A DNA stretch of 10,140 nucleotides from JAUPVL01 sp964512085 (GTDB taxonomy: Bacteria; Patescibacteriota; Saccharimonadia; CAILAD01; BJGX01): contig CAZEIU010000026.1 of NCBI GenBank assembly GCA_964512085.1, positions 1-10,140 of the forward strand. The letters are read 5' to 3'. Made by a program: the position numbers and the translations under genes. Below are positions 1 to 7,500 of the stretch, in pieces. Each line of letters starts with the position of its first letter. Positions within the stretch are counted from its first letter, which is position 1. The notes under the pieces were generated by a model. It did not search any database. It saw nothing but the letters and a program-made list of their open reading frames with translations, and had not been told where the DNA came from.

Positions 1-83
1 TTAACCGCAGCATAAGTTTTCGCCATAGAATCTTTTGCTCCGGGTGAGGCCCAGTTTTGTGCGTCAGTAGTAGATACTGGCAT
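1..83 (-). CDS. Unknown small protein, 5' fragment (runs off left edge)
   Basis: An open frame begins at an ATG (complement of 81-83) and runs uninterrupted off the left edge, so only about 27 N-terminal residues are visible, starting MPVSTTDAQNWASPGAKDSM. A good Shine-Dalgarno (GAGGG on the minus strand, positions 95-91) lies 7 nt before the start codon and is the main support for a real gene. It lies 59 bp downstream of the repressor on the same strand, so the two may be co-transcribed. A -10-like TATTAT on the minus strand (113-108) might give it its own promoter, but no matching -35 is visible. The visible part is polar, with no signal peptide or membrane segment. I do not recognise it and assign no function. 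Confidence 0.5.
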   Translation of the reverse strand, partial: MPVSTTDAQNWASPGAKDSMAKTYAAV

Positions 84-142
84 ATATTTACCCTCACTTT
101 CGTGTTTATAATAGTCTCTCGTTGGTTTTCGCTAGGAGATGC

Positions 143-817
143 CTAGGCAAATTTTGGTTTTTGGACGACTTGCACAACCTTACCGGCAATAAGCGCTTCG
201 TCTTGGTCTTCTGGGTGGATGAAGATAGGGTCAAAGTGCTCTGAAGACTCAGAAACTAGGACGATTCTTCCGCGCTCACGGAGAAAACGCTTGATGTTTG
301 CTAGTCCATTGACAATAGCAACTACGCAGTCGCCGTTGTTAGGCTGAGTTACAGACCTGTCAACGACCACATAGTCACCATCATTAATTGGCTTACCGTC
401 TATTTTTGTCCGGTTCATCGATTCACCAGAAGCTATAATCGCATATAAATCCTTATACCTGTTTGTATTCAGGAATCTGCTGGACACATGGATATAGCCC
501 ATATTCTCATCTGTTGCGAAGTTGGAAGCAGGACCACAGTTAGCAACACCACGGACAGGTATTGAAATAAGCGACTTGCCATCACCCAGTATCCGGTTGT
601 CTACGTAGTTCTTAATGGAGTTCCGGGCAGGTTTGGTACGCGGCAGGTAATTGATTTTTCCTGCCTCATACAACTTGCGCCAATGGAACTTAACCGTCTG
701 CGGGTGCTCGCCTTTGCTATCCGGATCCATCATACGGCCAATCTCGCGAATACTAAGGCTATTGAGGTCATGCTCCTCTGCGATTTTCAGTAAAATTTTT
801 GATTTATCGGTTGTCAT
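143..817 (-). CDS. LexA/CI-like self-cleaving repressor (S24 peptidase)
   Basis: This 224-residue protein is built like LexA or a lambdoid phage repressor. The N-terminus (about residues 5-55) looks like a winged helix-turn-helix for DNA binding. A linker follows, then a C-terminal S24/LexA self-cleavage domain. Visible signature parts are the Cys94-Gly95 scissile pair (a Cys-Gly pair as in UmuD, Ala-Gly in LexA), the nucleophile Ser133 in GESM, and the general-base Lys176 in NIKRF. In this family, RecA filaments formed after DNA damage stimulate self-cleavage and derepression. It is transcribed away from the methyltransferase/terminase operon across a shared control region holding a perfect palindrome, which suits a lysogeny-type switch and autoregulation. 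The start at 817 keeps the whole HTH, and no Shine-Dalgarno precedes it. It could be a host LexA paralogue, but the adjacent terminase favours a mobile-element repressor. Confidence 0.88.
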   Translation of the reverse strand: MTTDKSKILLKIAEEHDLNSLSIREIGRMMDPDSKGEHPQTVKFHWRKLYEAGKINYLPRTKPARNSIKNYVDNRILGDGKSLISIPVRGVANCGPASNFATDENMGYIHVSSRFLNTNRYKDLYAIIASGESMNRTKIDGKPINDGDYVVVDRSVTQPNNGDCVVAIVNGLANIKRFLRERGRIVLVSESSEHFDPIFIHPEDQDEALIAGKVVQVVQKPKFA

Positions 818-824
818 GTGTTCG

Positions 825-853
825 AGTTTATCAGAGTTTGGTAGAGTTGTAAA
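825..853 (-). promoter_or_regulatory. Predicted repressor promoter (leaderless)
   Basis: Read on the minus strand, a -35-like TTTACA (853-848) is followed by exactly 17 nt and a -10-like TAAACT (830-825), preceded by TGA so that it forms an extended -10. The expected start of transcription, about 7 nt past the -10, falls at or within a base or two of the repressor ATG at 817. The mRNA would then be leaderless or nearly so, which agrees with the lack of a Shine-Dalgarno. The palindrome lies just upstream of the -35. This is prediction from motif matching only. Confidence 0.45.
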
Positions 854-856
854 TAG

Positions 857-872
857 CTGTCAACGTTGACAG
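857..872. promoter_or_regulatory. Perfect 16-bp palindromic operator candidate
   Basis: CTGTCAACGTTGACAG is a perfect inverted repeat with no central spacer, lying in the divergent region between the repressor and the rightward operon. Its position 4 bp upstream of the repressor -35 and 12 bp upstream of the rightward -35, and its symmetry, fit a dimeric LexA/CI-type repressor. It does not match the usual E. coli CTG-N10-CAG spacing or the Gram-positive GAAC-N4-GTTC SOS box. It would be a private operator of this element. Binding by the neighbouring repressor is inferred. Confidence 0.6.
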
Positions 873-882
873 GTAAATTTGT

Positions 883-891
883 CGTTGACGC
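883..891 (+). promoter_or_regulatory. Second operator half-site over the rightward -35
   Basis: CGTTGAC (883-889) repeats the right half of the palindrome 19 bp downstream, and is preceded by TTTGT where a full site would carry CTGTCAA. It overlaps the predicted -35 (885-890). A repressor bound here, perhaps cooperatively with the full palindrome about two helical turns away, would block the rightward promoter. The match is only a half-site and could simply reflect the -35 consensus TTGAC. Confidence 0.35.
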
Positions 892-913
892 CGCATTGAG
901 CACCTGTTATTCT
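885..913 (+). promoter_or_regulatory. Predicted rightward promoter (extended -10)
   Basis: TTGACG (885-890, five of six consensus bases) is followed by a 17-nt spacer and TATTCT (908-913) carrying an upstream TGT, an extended -10. Transcription would start near 920 and leave a leader of about 250 nt before the methyltransferase start at 1171. Its -35 sits on the operator half-site, so the divergent repressor is the likely regulator. Motif-based prediction. Confidence 0.5.
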
Positions 914-983
914 GGAGTTACGCAATAGCGTTACATTAACAGTCTAGCTACACAGTTCCAAGGAGTTAACCGAAGCTCAACAT

Positions 984-1067
984 ATGAGCGCCCCCGAGGA
1001 ATTGGTCATAATCTTATCCAATCGGATACGACAAGAGGTATATTTCACACTGCATCAGCAGTCGTAG
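984..1067 (+). CDS. Possible 27-residue leader peptide
   Basis: An ATG frame of 27 codons (begins MSAPEELVII, ends HQQS) lies in the leader of the rightward operon. Against it: the strong AAGGAG at 960-965 is 18 nt upstream, too far for normal initiation, and only a weak GAAG (972-975) is at usual distance. For it: the residue mix is plausible for an amphipathic helix. I cannot tell whether it is translated and do not recognise it. Confidence 0.15.
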   Translation: MSAPEELVIILSNRIRQEVYFTLHQQS

Positions 1068-1144
1068 GAAACGGCCCAGTTATGATTAATTCTTTAGTGG
1101 TGCTTTTGTATTTGTCTTGGAAATCACCTCGAAGAATTTGTGGT

Positions 1145-1153
1145 TGGTATAAC
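1145..1153 (+). promoter_or_regulatory. Possible extended -10 just before the methyltransferase
   Basis: TGGTATAAC has a TGn plus TATAAC (five of six -10 consensus bases). No good -35 lies 16-18 nt upstream. If used, transcription would begin near 1160, inside the Shine-Dalgarno (1157-1163), leaving almost no leader. It is therefore a weak candidate beside the 885-913 promoter. Confidence 0.2.
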
Positions 1154-1156
1154 TAC

Positions 1157-1163
1157 AAAGGAG
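1157..1163 (+). promoter_or_regulatory. Strong ribosome binding site fixing the methyltransferase start
   Basis: AAAGGAG lies 7 nt before the ATG at 1171. It is a near-ideal Shine-Dalgarno and fixes the start codon of the ParB-methyltransferase gene, in contrast to the repressor, which has none. Confidence 0.75.
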
Positions 1164-1170
1164 ACGAGGC

Positions 1171-2502
1171 ATGGAAGCTTCTAATCAGCTCAAAATTGAG
1201 CACGTAAAAATATCAAAACTAAAAGCAGCTACATATAACCCGCGTACTTGGAGCGAGGAGACCAAGAAACAGCTGTCAGACAGCATCACTCAGTTTGGTT
1301 TAGTTGATCCGCTGCTGGTTAATGGTGCAGCAAATCGTAAGAACATTGTTATAGGCGGTCACTTCCGCCTGCACATCGCAAAGGAGCTCGGCTATAAAGA
1401 AGTGCCTGTAGTGTATCTGGATATACCAGATGAAGACCGAGAAAAAGAGCTAAATCTGCGCTTGAACAAGGCGCTTGGTGAATGGAATTGGGAAATGCTA
1501 TCTGAATTCGATGAGTCATTACTTGCAGATGTAGGGTTTAGCAGCGAAGAACTCGATACGATATTCGACATCGACATAGAAGAATCAGATACGTTCGACT
1601 TGCAAAAAGAATTGAAAAAGCTCGATATTAAAAGCGTGGATGCCAAGAAGGGCGACGTCTACAAGCTTGGTGATTCACGACTGATGGTTGGTGACTCTAC
1701 TGTTGAAGCCGACTTCGATACATTAATGAATGGCGAGCTTGCATCTTTTTGCCTGACAGACCAGCCTTACCGCTTAAGCTACATGAAGGGTGGTATTCGC
1801 CAAGGCAAACCCGTAGAAGGATTTGGTGCTAAGCGAAACCGTAAATATCTTGAAACTGATGAACTGCCAGAAGATTTTGTGAAGTTATGGATGGCTAATG
1901 TTGCTAAACACGCAAAGCCGGATTTCTCGATCATTGCTTATGAGGCATGGCACAACATGCGCGAAATGTGGGACTGCATGGCCGAACATTGGACGATTCG
2001 GAATATGCTTATTTGGCACGTACCAACTCGGCACCAAGGCTTTGCAGCAAAATACAAGTTCTTTAGCAAATACGATATTGCGATGGTCGGCAGTAGTGGC
2101 ACTGTGCAATACAACCACGACAAAGAGCCGGAAGGCTTGCAGGAAGAATACGAAGCCGCACTGTATGCAACAGCCGGCAAACCACACTGGGAAGGTTACG
2201 AGAAGGGTCGGAAGTATCAGCCGAGTGATTTTATATCATTCCCGGCAAATGATGAAAAAAGCTCTGGCCAAGGCATTATCTTTGGTACAAAACCACTTGA
2301 AATTCTGATTCCGTACATCAAAGTTCTTACAAAGCGCGGAGATCTAGTAGTTGAGCCTTTTGGAGGGTCGGGATCAACGTTGATTGCATGTACAAAGTTA
2401 AAAAGGCGCTGCTACATCATGGAGAAATCTCCAGTGTATGCAGAAGTAATCATGAAGCGCTGGGAAAAGCTGACCGGTTTAAAGCGCGAGAGGTTGTCAT
2501 GA
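1171..2502 (+). CDS. ParB-like nuclease domain fused to beta-class DNA methyltransferase (phage type)
   Basis: This 443-residue protein has a ParB/Srx-fold N-terminus (about residues 7-105), including the NPR segment and the GGHFRL stretch usual for that fold. An N6-adenine/N4-cytosine methyltransferase domain fills the rest. The catalytic motif IV comes first (TDQPY, residues 196-200) and the S-adenosylmethionine-binding motif I last (EPFGGSGST, 395-403), the beta-class order. Such fusions are common beside phage terminases and are thought to modify phage DNA against host restriction or to mark it for packaging. Motif IV is normally (D/N/S)PP(Y/W/F); here Gln198 replaces the first proline, which may lower or alter activity. 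A strong Shine-Dalgarno fixes the start. The stop overlaps the next start in ATGA, implying translational coupling. Target sequence and methylated base cannot be read from the sequence. Confidence 0.87.
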   Translation: MEASNQLKIEHVKISKLKAATYNPRTWSEETKKQLSDSITQFGLVDPLLVNGAANRKNIVIGGHFRLHIAKELGYKEVPVVYLDIPDEDREKELNLRLNKALGEWNWEMLSEFDESLLADVGFSSEELDTIFDIDIEESDTFDLQKELKKLDIKSVDAKKGDVYKLGDSRLMVGDSTVEADFDTLMNGELASFCLTDQPYRLSYMKGGIRQGKPVEGFGAKRNRKYLETDELPEDFVKLWMANVAKHAKPDFSIIAYEAWHNMREMWDCMAEHWTIRNMLIWHVPTRHQGFAAKYKFFSKYDIAMVGSSGTVQYNHDKEPEGLQEEYEAALYATAGKPHWEGYEKGRKYQPSDFISFPANDEKSSGQGIIFGTKPLEILIPYIKVLTKRGDLVVEPFGGSGSTLIACTKLKRRCYIMEKSPVYAEVIMKRWEKLTGLKRERLS

Positions 2503-2915
2503 GCCGGAATCAGTCAGCAGACAAACAACGACTACTTGCCAAGCTCGAGAAAACGCCAATTATTGAGGCAGCTTGCAAGGATGTCGGGTTGCCTCGCTCG
2601 ACCTATTACCGCTGGCGTAAAGACGACCCAGAATTTGCCGAACAATGTGACGAAGTTATTGAGCTGAGTGTCGGCAGGATTAATGATCTAGCCGAATCAC
2701 AGCTTATTAATGCCATTAAAAACCAGAATATGTCAGCAATAACCTTCTGGTTAAAGCATCACCACCGGAGCTATAGAAATCGGCTAGAGGTAGATGCGCG
2801 GGTTAATGCAGCAGAGCAAGAAATGACACCTGAGCAAGCTGAGCTAGTGAGTAAAGCACTGCGACTTGCAGGCATAACTATTAATGAAGGAGACCAAGAA
2901 GATGTTGAACGATGA
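2499..2915 (+). CDS. Terminase small subunit-like HTH protein
   Basis: This 138-residue protein carries an N-terminal helix-turn-helix (about residues 18-42), in which an alpha-helix leads into GLPRSTYYRWR. A helical stretch follows, including ITFWLKHHH around residue 90, and then an acidic tail. That architecture matches phBC6A51-type small terminase proteins, which recognise phage DNA at the packaging start and load it on the large subunit. An ATG at 2388 in the same frame would give 175 residues, but it lies deep inside the methyltransferase gene. The ATG at 2499 has AGAGG just upstream and overlaps the preceding stop (ATGA), so I prefer it. Its position directly before the large terminase is the strongest support. 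A transposase-like HTH protein is the less likely alternative. Confidence 0.78.
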   Translation: MSRNQSADKQRLLAKLEKTPIIEAACKDVGLPRSTYYRWRKDDPEFAEQCDEVIELSVGRINDLAESQLINAIKNQNMSAITFWLKHHHRSYRNRLEVDARVNAAEQEMTPEQAELVSKALRLAGITINEGDQEDVER

Positions 2916-4431
2916 ATTAAAGAATAAGTTATTTACCGATAAGCAATTACGAGCGGAGGTTACGGCTACCAGCCATCTATACTTCTTCTCGATATACTTT
3001 GCAAGCTATATGGAATACGAAATTTCTGACCTGCACCGTGAGCTATTTGCCCTGACCGAGCAAGATGAAACGCCGCTTGCAGTAGTTATGGCTTTTCGTG
3101 GTTCTGCTAAATCGACCATAATGACCATGAGCTACCCGATTTGGGCGGTAGTTGGCAGACAGCAGAAGAAATTCGTGGTTATTGCGAGTCAAACACAATA
3201 TCAAGCACGAGTGCACTTAACGAATATAAAGCGTGAGCTAGAAAGCAATGAATTACTGGCAAATGATCTAGGGCCTTTCGTAGAGCAGCGAGAAGAATGG
3301 GGCTCTACCTCGCTCTATATCCCAAAGTACAATGCACGTATTACGGCAATATCTACCGAGCAAAGCGTTCGTGGCATTCGCCACGGTGCTAAACGGCCAG
3401 ATCTTATCATTGCTGATGATGTCGAAGATGTTCAGTCTGTAAAGACCCGTGAGGGTCGTAACAAGACGTTTGATTGGTATACAGGTGAAATCATCCCTGC
3501 TGGTGATACTACTACCAAGCGCATCGTTGTCGGCAATCTACTCCATGAGGATTCGCTATTAATGCGACTAAAGAATCTCATTGAACAAGATGAAATAGAT
3601 GGATCGTTTATTGAGTGGCCAATCGTACGACAGGGTAAAAGTACCTGGCCGGGTAAGTTTCCCGATCGGGCAGCTATAAAGCGAATGGAGCGAAGCGTTG
3701 CAAGCCGTATCGCATGGGAGCGGGAGTACATGTTGAATTTGGTTGCGGACGACGATCAGATTATTGACCGCAAGATGATTCATTACTACGATGAGTTACC
3801 AACAATACTTCGTGGTGAATATACCAGAATAATTATCGGGGTCGACTTGGCTATATCTGAAAACGACAAAGCTGATTATACTGCCATATTGGTTTTAGAT
3901 ATTCGTGGGTCGGGCGATAAACAGCGCATGTATATACGGCCAAACATAGTAAACAAAAAGATGCTGTACCCCAAAACGGTCAGCCTGCTTAAAGAAATTA
4001 GTGATTCTTACCGTTACCCCAAGTTATACATAGAGCAAACTGCGTATCAGGCAGCTGTTGTTCAGCAACTGGCTGCGGATGGATTCGATGTGCAGGGTGT
4101 CACACCACATTCAGATAAGCGCTCTCGACTTAATATGATAGCCGATAAAATCCAGCGTGGCGTTATACTCTTTCCGCGCAACGGTGCAGAGGAGCTCATC
4201 ACACAACTTGTTGGATTCGGAGTTGAAAAGCATGATGACCTTGTCGATGCACTAACAACAGCAGTACTAGAATTCGTACGTGATGACCGTAGAGGCGGAA
4301 CAATTTCGTTCGGTAAAGCCTCTGACATATTTGGTAACCGCTATCCTGGTTCGCGCAGACGAAGTGGTAGGGATTATTGGAATAAACGACTAGATGATTG
4401 GGAAGAAGCTACGTCTGGTATATGGGATTAG
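2902..4431 (+). CDS. terL: Phage terminase large subunit
   Basis: The packaging motor: an ATPase that pumps DNA into the procapsid, and a nuclease that cuts concatemers. With the preferred start the protein has 509 residues, a normal length. The N-terminal ATPase shows a Walker A of the terminase kind (FRGSAKST, residues 65-72) and a Walker B (DLIIADD, 167-173). The C-terminal RNase H-like nuclease shows its acidic residues as Asp315 (GVDLA), Glu378 (YIEQT) and Asp445/446-Asp449 (HDDLVD). All look intact. The start at 2902 has AAGGAG (2887-2892) 9 nt upstream and overlaps the small-subunit gene by 14 bp; an in-frame ATG at 2884 lacks such a site. Normally portal and head genes come next, but here a defence-like module does. 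Confidence 0.93.
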   Translation: MLNDELKNKLFTDKQLRAEVTATSHLYFFSIYFASYMEYEISDLHRELFALTEQDETPLAVVMAFRGSAKSTIMTMSYPIWAVVGRQQKKFVVIASQTQYQARVHLTNIKRELESNELLANDLGPFVEQREEWGSTSLYIPKYNARITAISTEQSVRGIRHGAKRPDLIIADDVEDVQSVKTREGRNKTFDWYTGEIIPAGDTTTKRIVVGNLLHEDSLLMRLKNLIEQDEIDGSFIEWPIVRQGKSTWPGKFPDRAAIKRMERSVASRIAWEREYMLNLVADDDQIIDRKMIHYYDELPTILRGEYTRIIIGVDLAISENDKADYTAILVLDIRGSGDKQRMYIRPNIVNKKMLYPKTVSLLKEISDSYRYPKLYIEQTAYQAAVVQQLAADGFDVQGVTPHSDKRSRLNMIADKIQRGVILFPRNGAEELITQLVGFGVEKHDDLVDALTTAVLEFVRDDRRGGTISFGKASDIFGNRYPGSRRRSGRDYWNKRLDDWEEATSGIWD

Positions 4432-4503
4432 TCTATCGAATACCTCAATTACTTAAGCTAACACGCAATAAAGTTTAAACATCTGTTCTACAGGGGTTAA
4501 AGA

Positions 4504-4520
4504 TGTTAAAATAGGGTTAA
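4504..4520 (+). promoter_or_regulatory. Possible extended -10 promoter and GTTAA repeats before the helicase
   Basis: The 91-bp gap after the terminase contains TGT-TAAAAT (4504-4512), an extended -10 with five of six consensus bases. No clear -35 is seen. Three GTTAA copies (4496-4500, 4505-4509, 4516-4520) overlap it, two within GGGTTAA. Transcription would begin near 4519, only a few bases before the ATG at 4523, so the message would be nearly leaderless. No terminator hairpin follows the terminase, so read-through from upstream is also possible. Confidence 0.3.
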
Positions 4521-4522
4521 CT

Positions 4523-7500
4523 ATGGGTTTACCTAAAATAATAGACAATAATCGAAAAAATATGGGTAGCGTTTTACGCGAGCTATCGAATCAATACGAT
4601 GAGCTTTCGATTGCAACTGGCTATTGGGATCTACCGGGATTATTGGAAATCTTTGAAGGCATAAAAGGCTACAAATCCATTCGACTTATAATCGGACAGG
4701 AGCCGTTAGCACCACGATTTGCAAGAAAACTAGACCTCAATGAGCCTGAAAAAACATTCCCCGAGTTGGATTTCACTGCAGGTCTACAGGATCTGGAGCA
4801 GAAACAAGAGTTTAGAGATTTAGTATTTGCAACCAAGCAACTTATCGATGACGGTAAACTACACGTTAGAGTCTACCGTCGAAGCTTTCTGCACGCCAAA
4901 GCTTATATTTTTGGCTCATACAATAGCGAGTCGGCAGTTGGAATCATTGGTTCTTCCAATTTCACTAAAGCTGGGCTAACTACCAATTCTGAACTGAACA
5001 CTTTAGAAGATGATTACAGAATTGTTAAGTTCAAACCACAAAACGACACGGATGAATACGGCCATCTCAGCTGGTATGACTCCATTTGGAACGATGAGCT
5101 TAATGAAGACTGGAATGGTAAATTTTCACAGATACTTCAAGACTCACCTGTAGGAGACTTATCTTTTGGGGCGTACGACTCGTATATCAAAACTCTCATG
5201 GAAGTTTTCCCTGATGAACTGATTAAGAAGCCAGAATTAGGTAGCCAGATAAAAGACATACTCTACGCATTCCAAAATCGTAATGCTGGAATCTTGATAA
5301 ACAAGCTAGAAAAAATGGGTGTAGCGATTCTTTCAGACTCAGTTGGTCTTGGTAAAACTATTACAGCAGGAGCTGTGATCCGTCACTATGTTGACAAAGG
5401 CGCAAAACGTATCATAGCTATCGTTCCAGCTTCACTAAAAGAACAGTGGCGCAGCGACCTGGCGCATGTTTTCGGACTTATAGAAGGCTCTGACTTTATG
5501 GTTATATCACAACAAGACCTAGGCGCAATGGATCGAATGGCAGAACTTGACAAGTACAAGCAAGTTGACCTATTCATCGTTGACGAAGCACACAACTTAC
5601 GAAGTACTGGCAGCACCCGTTACGAGCATATCCTAGAGTGGTTCCAAGACAACAACGAATCAAAAGTATTAATGCTCACTGCAACGCCAATTAATAACTC
5701 ACTGATGGATTTATTGAATCAGATTCAGCTTGGGCTTAAGGGTGAACTAGACTCCGTTCTTGTTCCCTACAGGAATGCGACTAACGGACGTATTGAAACA
5801 ATCGACTTCTTTGATGCACTTGGTCGAATCCAGAAACGATTAAAAAACGATCAGGATTTTGATTGGGATTCGGTAAAGCCAACACTTGTAAGCGGCATCC
5901 AGCATTACTTGGTCCGCTCAACTCGTCAAGGCGTAGAAGCTGAAGGATCATTGGTGGACGAGGATGGTAATAAAAAGACCTTCCCTAAGAGTATTGTTGG
6001 GCAAATTGAGTATAGCTACAACGAAGAATTAACTAAGAAAATTGCCGATAAAATTGCTAGCAAAGCAACTATGCTAGAAGGCATCGATGCTCGTACAATT
6101 GACCTTGAACAAATCACCGAAGCAACAAGCCGAACATCTCACCCGCTTGATTTCGTTAAGGATATGTTGGGTGAGCCGACCGATGGCGTGATTCAAAACG
6201 TATTCCAGATGGTTACACTTTTTGGATTCGTACCGTACAAACCCGAAATGTACCAGCACAAACTCTACCAAAAGACTTCTGAAGAGATAAAAAATCTTGG
6301 GATTAAAGGTCTGGAGTCGCAAATTATCAATCTCCAATTAACAGTACACAACATGCTCCTAGTCACGTGGTTAAAGCGTCTGGAATCATCGACGGCATCG
6401 TTACTTAAATCTATCCAAACTTATGCAACACGACTTGAGTCATACAGAATTTGGTTGGAGCGAGGTTACATCTTATCGTTTCGTGACATTGCAATAGTAG
6501 AGCAAGAATACGGTGAAGATATTGAGCGAGCTTTCGAAGATTATGATTCGTACATTCCGTCCGACGATGACAGTAATGAAGATTTGAAACGCAAAGGCGT
6601 AGAAAAACGTGCTGCTGACCCTGCTAAGTACAACATAGATGCTATGATGCGTGATATCTCGCGTGACAAACTTATTGCCAACGCATTAGTGGATGTCATT
6701 GAAGACTTGGTCTCCATAGAGAATGACAGTAAACTCAAAGAGTTCGCCAAATACTTAGAAAAAGTCAGTTCCAATGGAGCTCACGGTAAAAAGGTGCTGG
6801 TATTTAGCTTTTTTGCAGACACCATAAATTACTTACGAGATAACCTCCCTAAACTTACACAAATAGCAGATTTTAGCGACAGGACTGAATTTTTAAGTGG
6901 CCAGAGTAACTCAGTTGACAACGTAGTTAAAAGGTTTTCTCCCGAATCCAAGAAGTACACCTTAAAATCAGATGAAAAAGAGCTAGACTTTTTGTTTGCC
7001 ACCGATATATTGAGTGAGGGTCAAAACCTACAAGATGCTGGCGTGCTCGTTAATTACGATCTGCACTGGAATCCTGTACGTATGATCCAACGGAATGGTC
7101 GCATTAACCGATTAGGATCAAGATATGATGAGGTGCTTATTTCTAATATGAAACCAGAGGACAACATTGAACTCTATCTCAATCTTGTCGCTCGTTTGCA
7201 GAAAAAAATTAACATAATAAAAAATACAGTTGGGTTGGACCAAGGTGTATTAAGCGCAGATGATGTTAACCCAATAGAGTTCGTAGAAGATTTGCGCAAA
7301 TTATATAGTGGCAATAAAGAAGAGGCATCGAACACGTTAAGTGAATTAGAGGACGATAAAGATATATTGTCATGGACAAACGATCATGTTTACCGACTCC
7401 GTCAGTTCTTAAATGATCACACCCAGGAAGAAATAGATAAAATCAAAAATATACCTGAAGGCAAATGGAACTATCTCCCGTCTACAACCGAGCAAGAACA

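Larger units (their letters stand above)
914..1170 (+). other. Long leader / intergenic segment without a convincing gene
   Basis: The segment between the rightward promoter and the methyltransferase holds no convincing long gene. What is visible: a direct repeat GTTAC (917-921 and 930-934) flanking an ACGC/GCGT mini-stem; two 14-nt hairpins with 5-bp stems and 4-nt loops (1015-1028, TATCC/GGATA; 1049-1062, ACTGC/GCAGT); an orphan AAGGAG at 960-965 with no start codon at proper spacing; and two short frames, a 27-codon ATG frame (984-1067) and a 41-codon ATG frame (1082-1207). No U-tract terminator or tRNA is apparent. It may be a structured 5' UTR or decayed sequence from lost early genes. 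Confidence 0.4.

Noticed and set aside
140..149. TGCCTAGGCA palindrome over the repressor stop codon
   Set aside because: Only 10 bp with no loop or T-tract; expected by chance and not a terminator.
651..869. Plus-strand frame antisense to the repressor 5' end
   Set aside because: It opposes a gene with clear domain content, has Ser/Arg/Leu-rich shadow-like composition and runs across the predicted promoter and operator.
1082..1207. 41-codon frame running into the methyltransferase 5' end
   Set aside because: It has a weak ribosome site, overlaps a certain gene out of frame, and its composition gives no domain hint.
1885..2308. Several overlapping frames within the first methyltransferase on both strands
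   Set aside because: Cys/His/Ser-rich shadow translations with no ribosome sites; the beta-class methyltransferase frame explains the region.
2388..2498. Longer N-terminus for the small terminase
   Set aside because: It would overlap the methyltransferase motif I coding region by over 100 bp. The ATG at 2499 has a ribosome site and the ATGA overlap.
2884..2901. Upstream start for the large terminase (adds six residues)
   Set aside because: No proper Shine-Dalgarno lies before 2884, whereas AAGGAG is correctly placed for 2902.
4432..4522. Intrinsic terminator after the large terminase
   Set aside because: No GC-rich stem followed by a T-run could be found, so read-through is possible.
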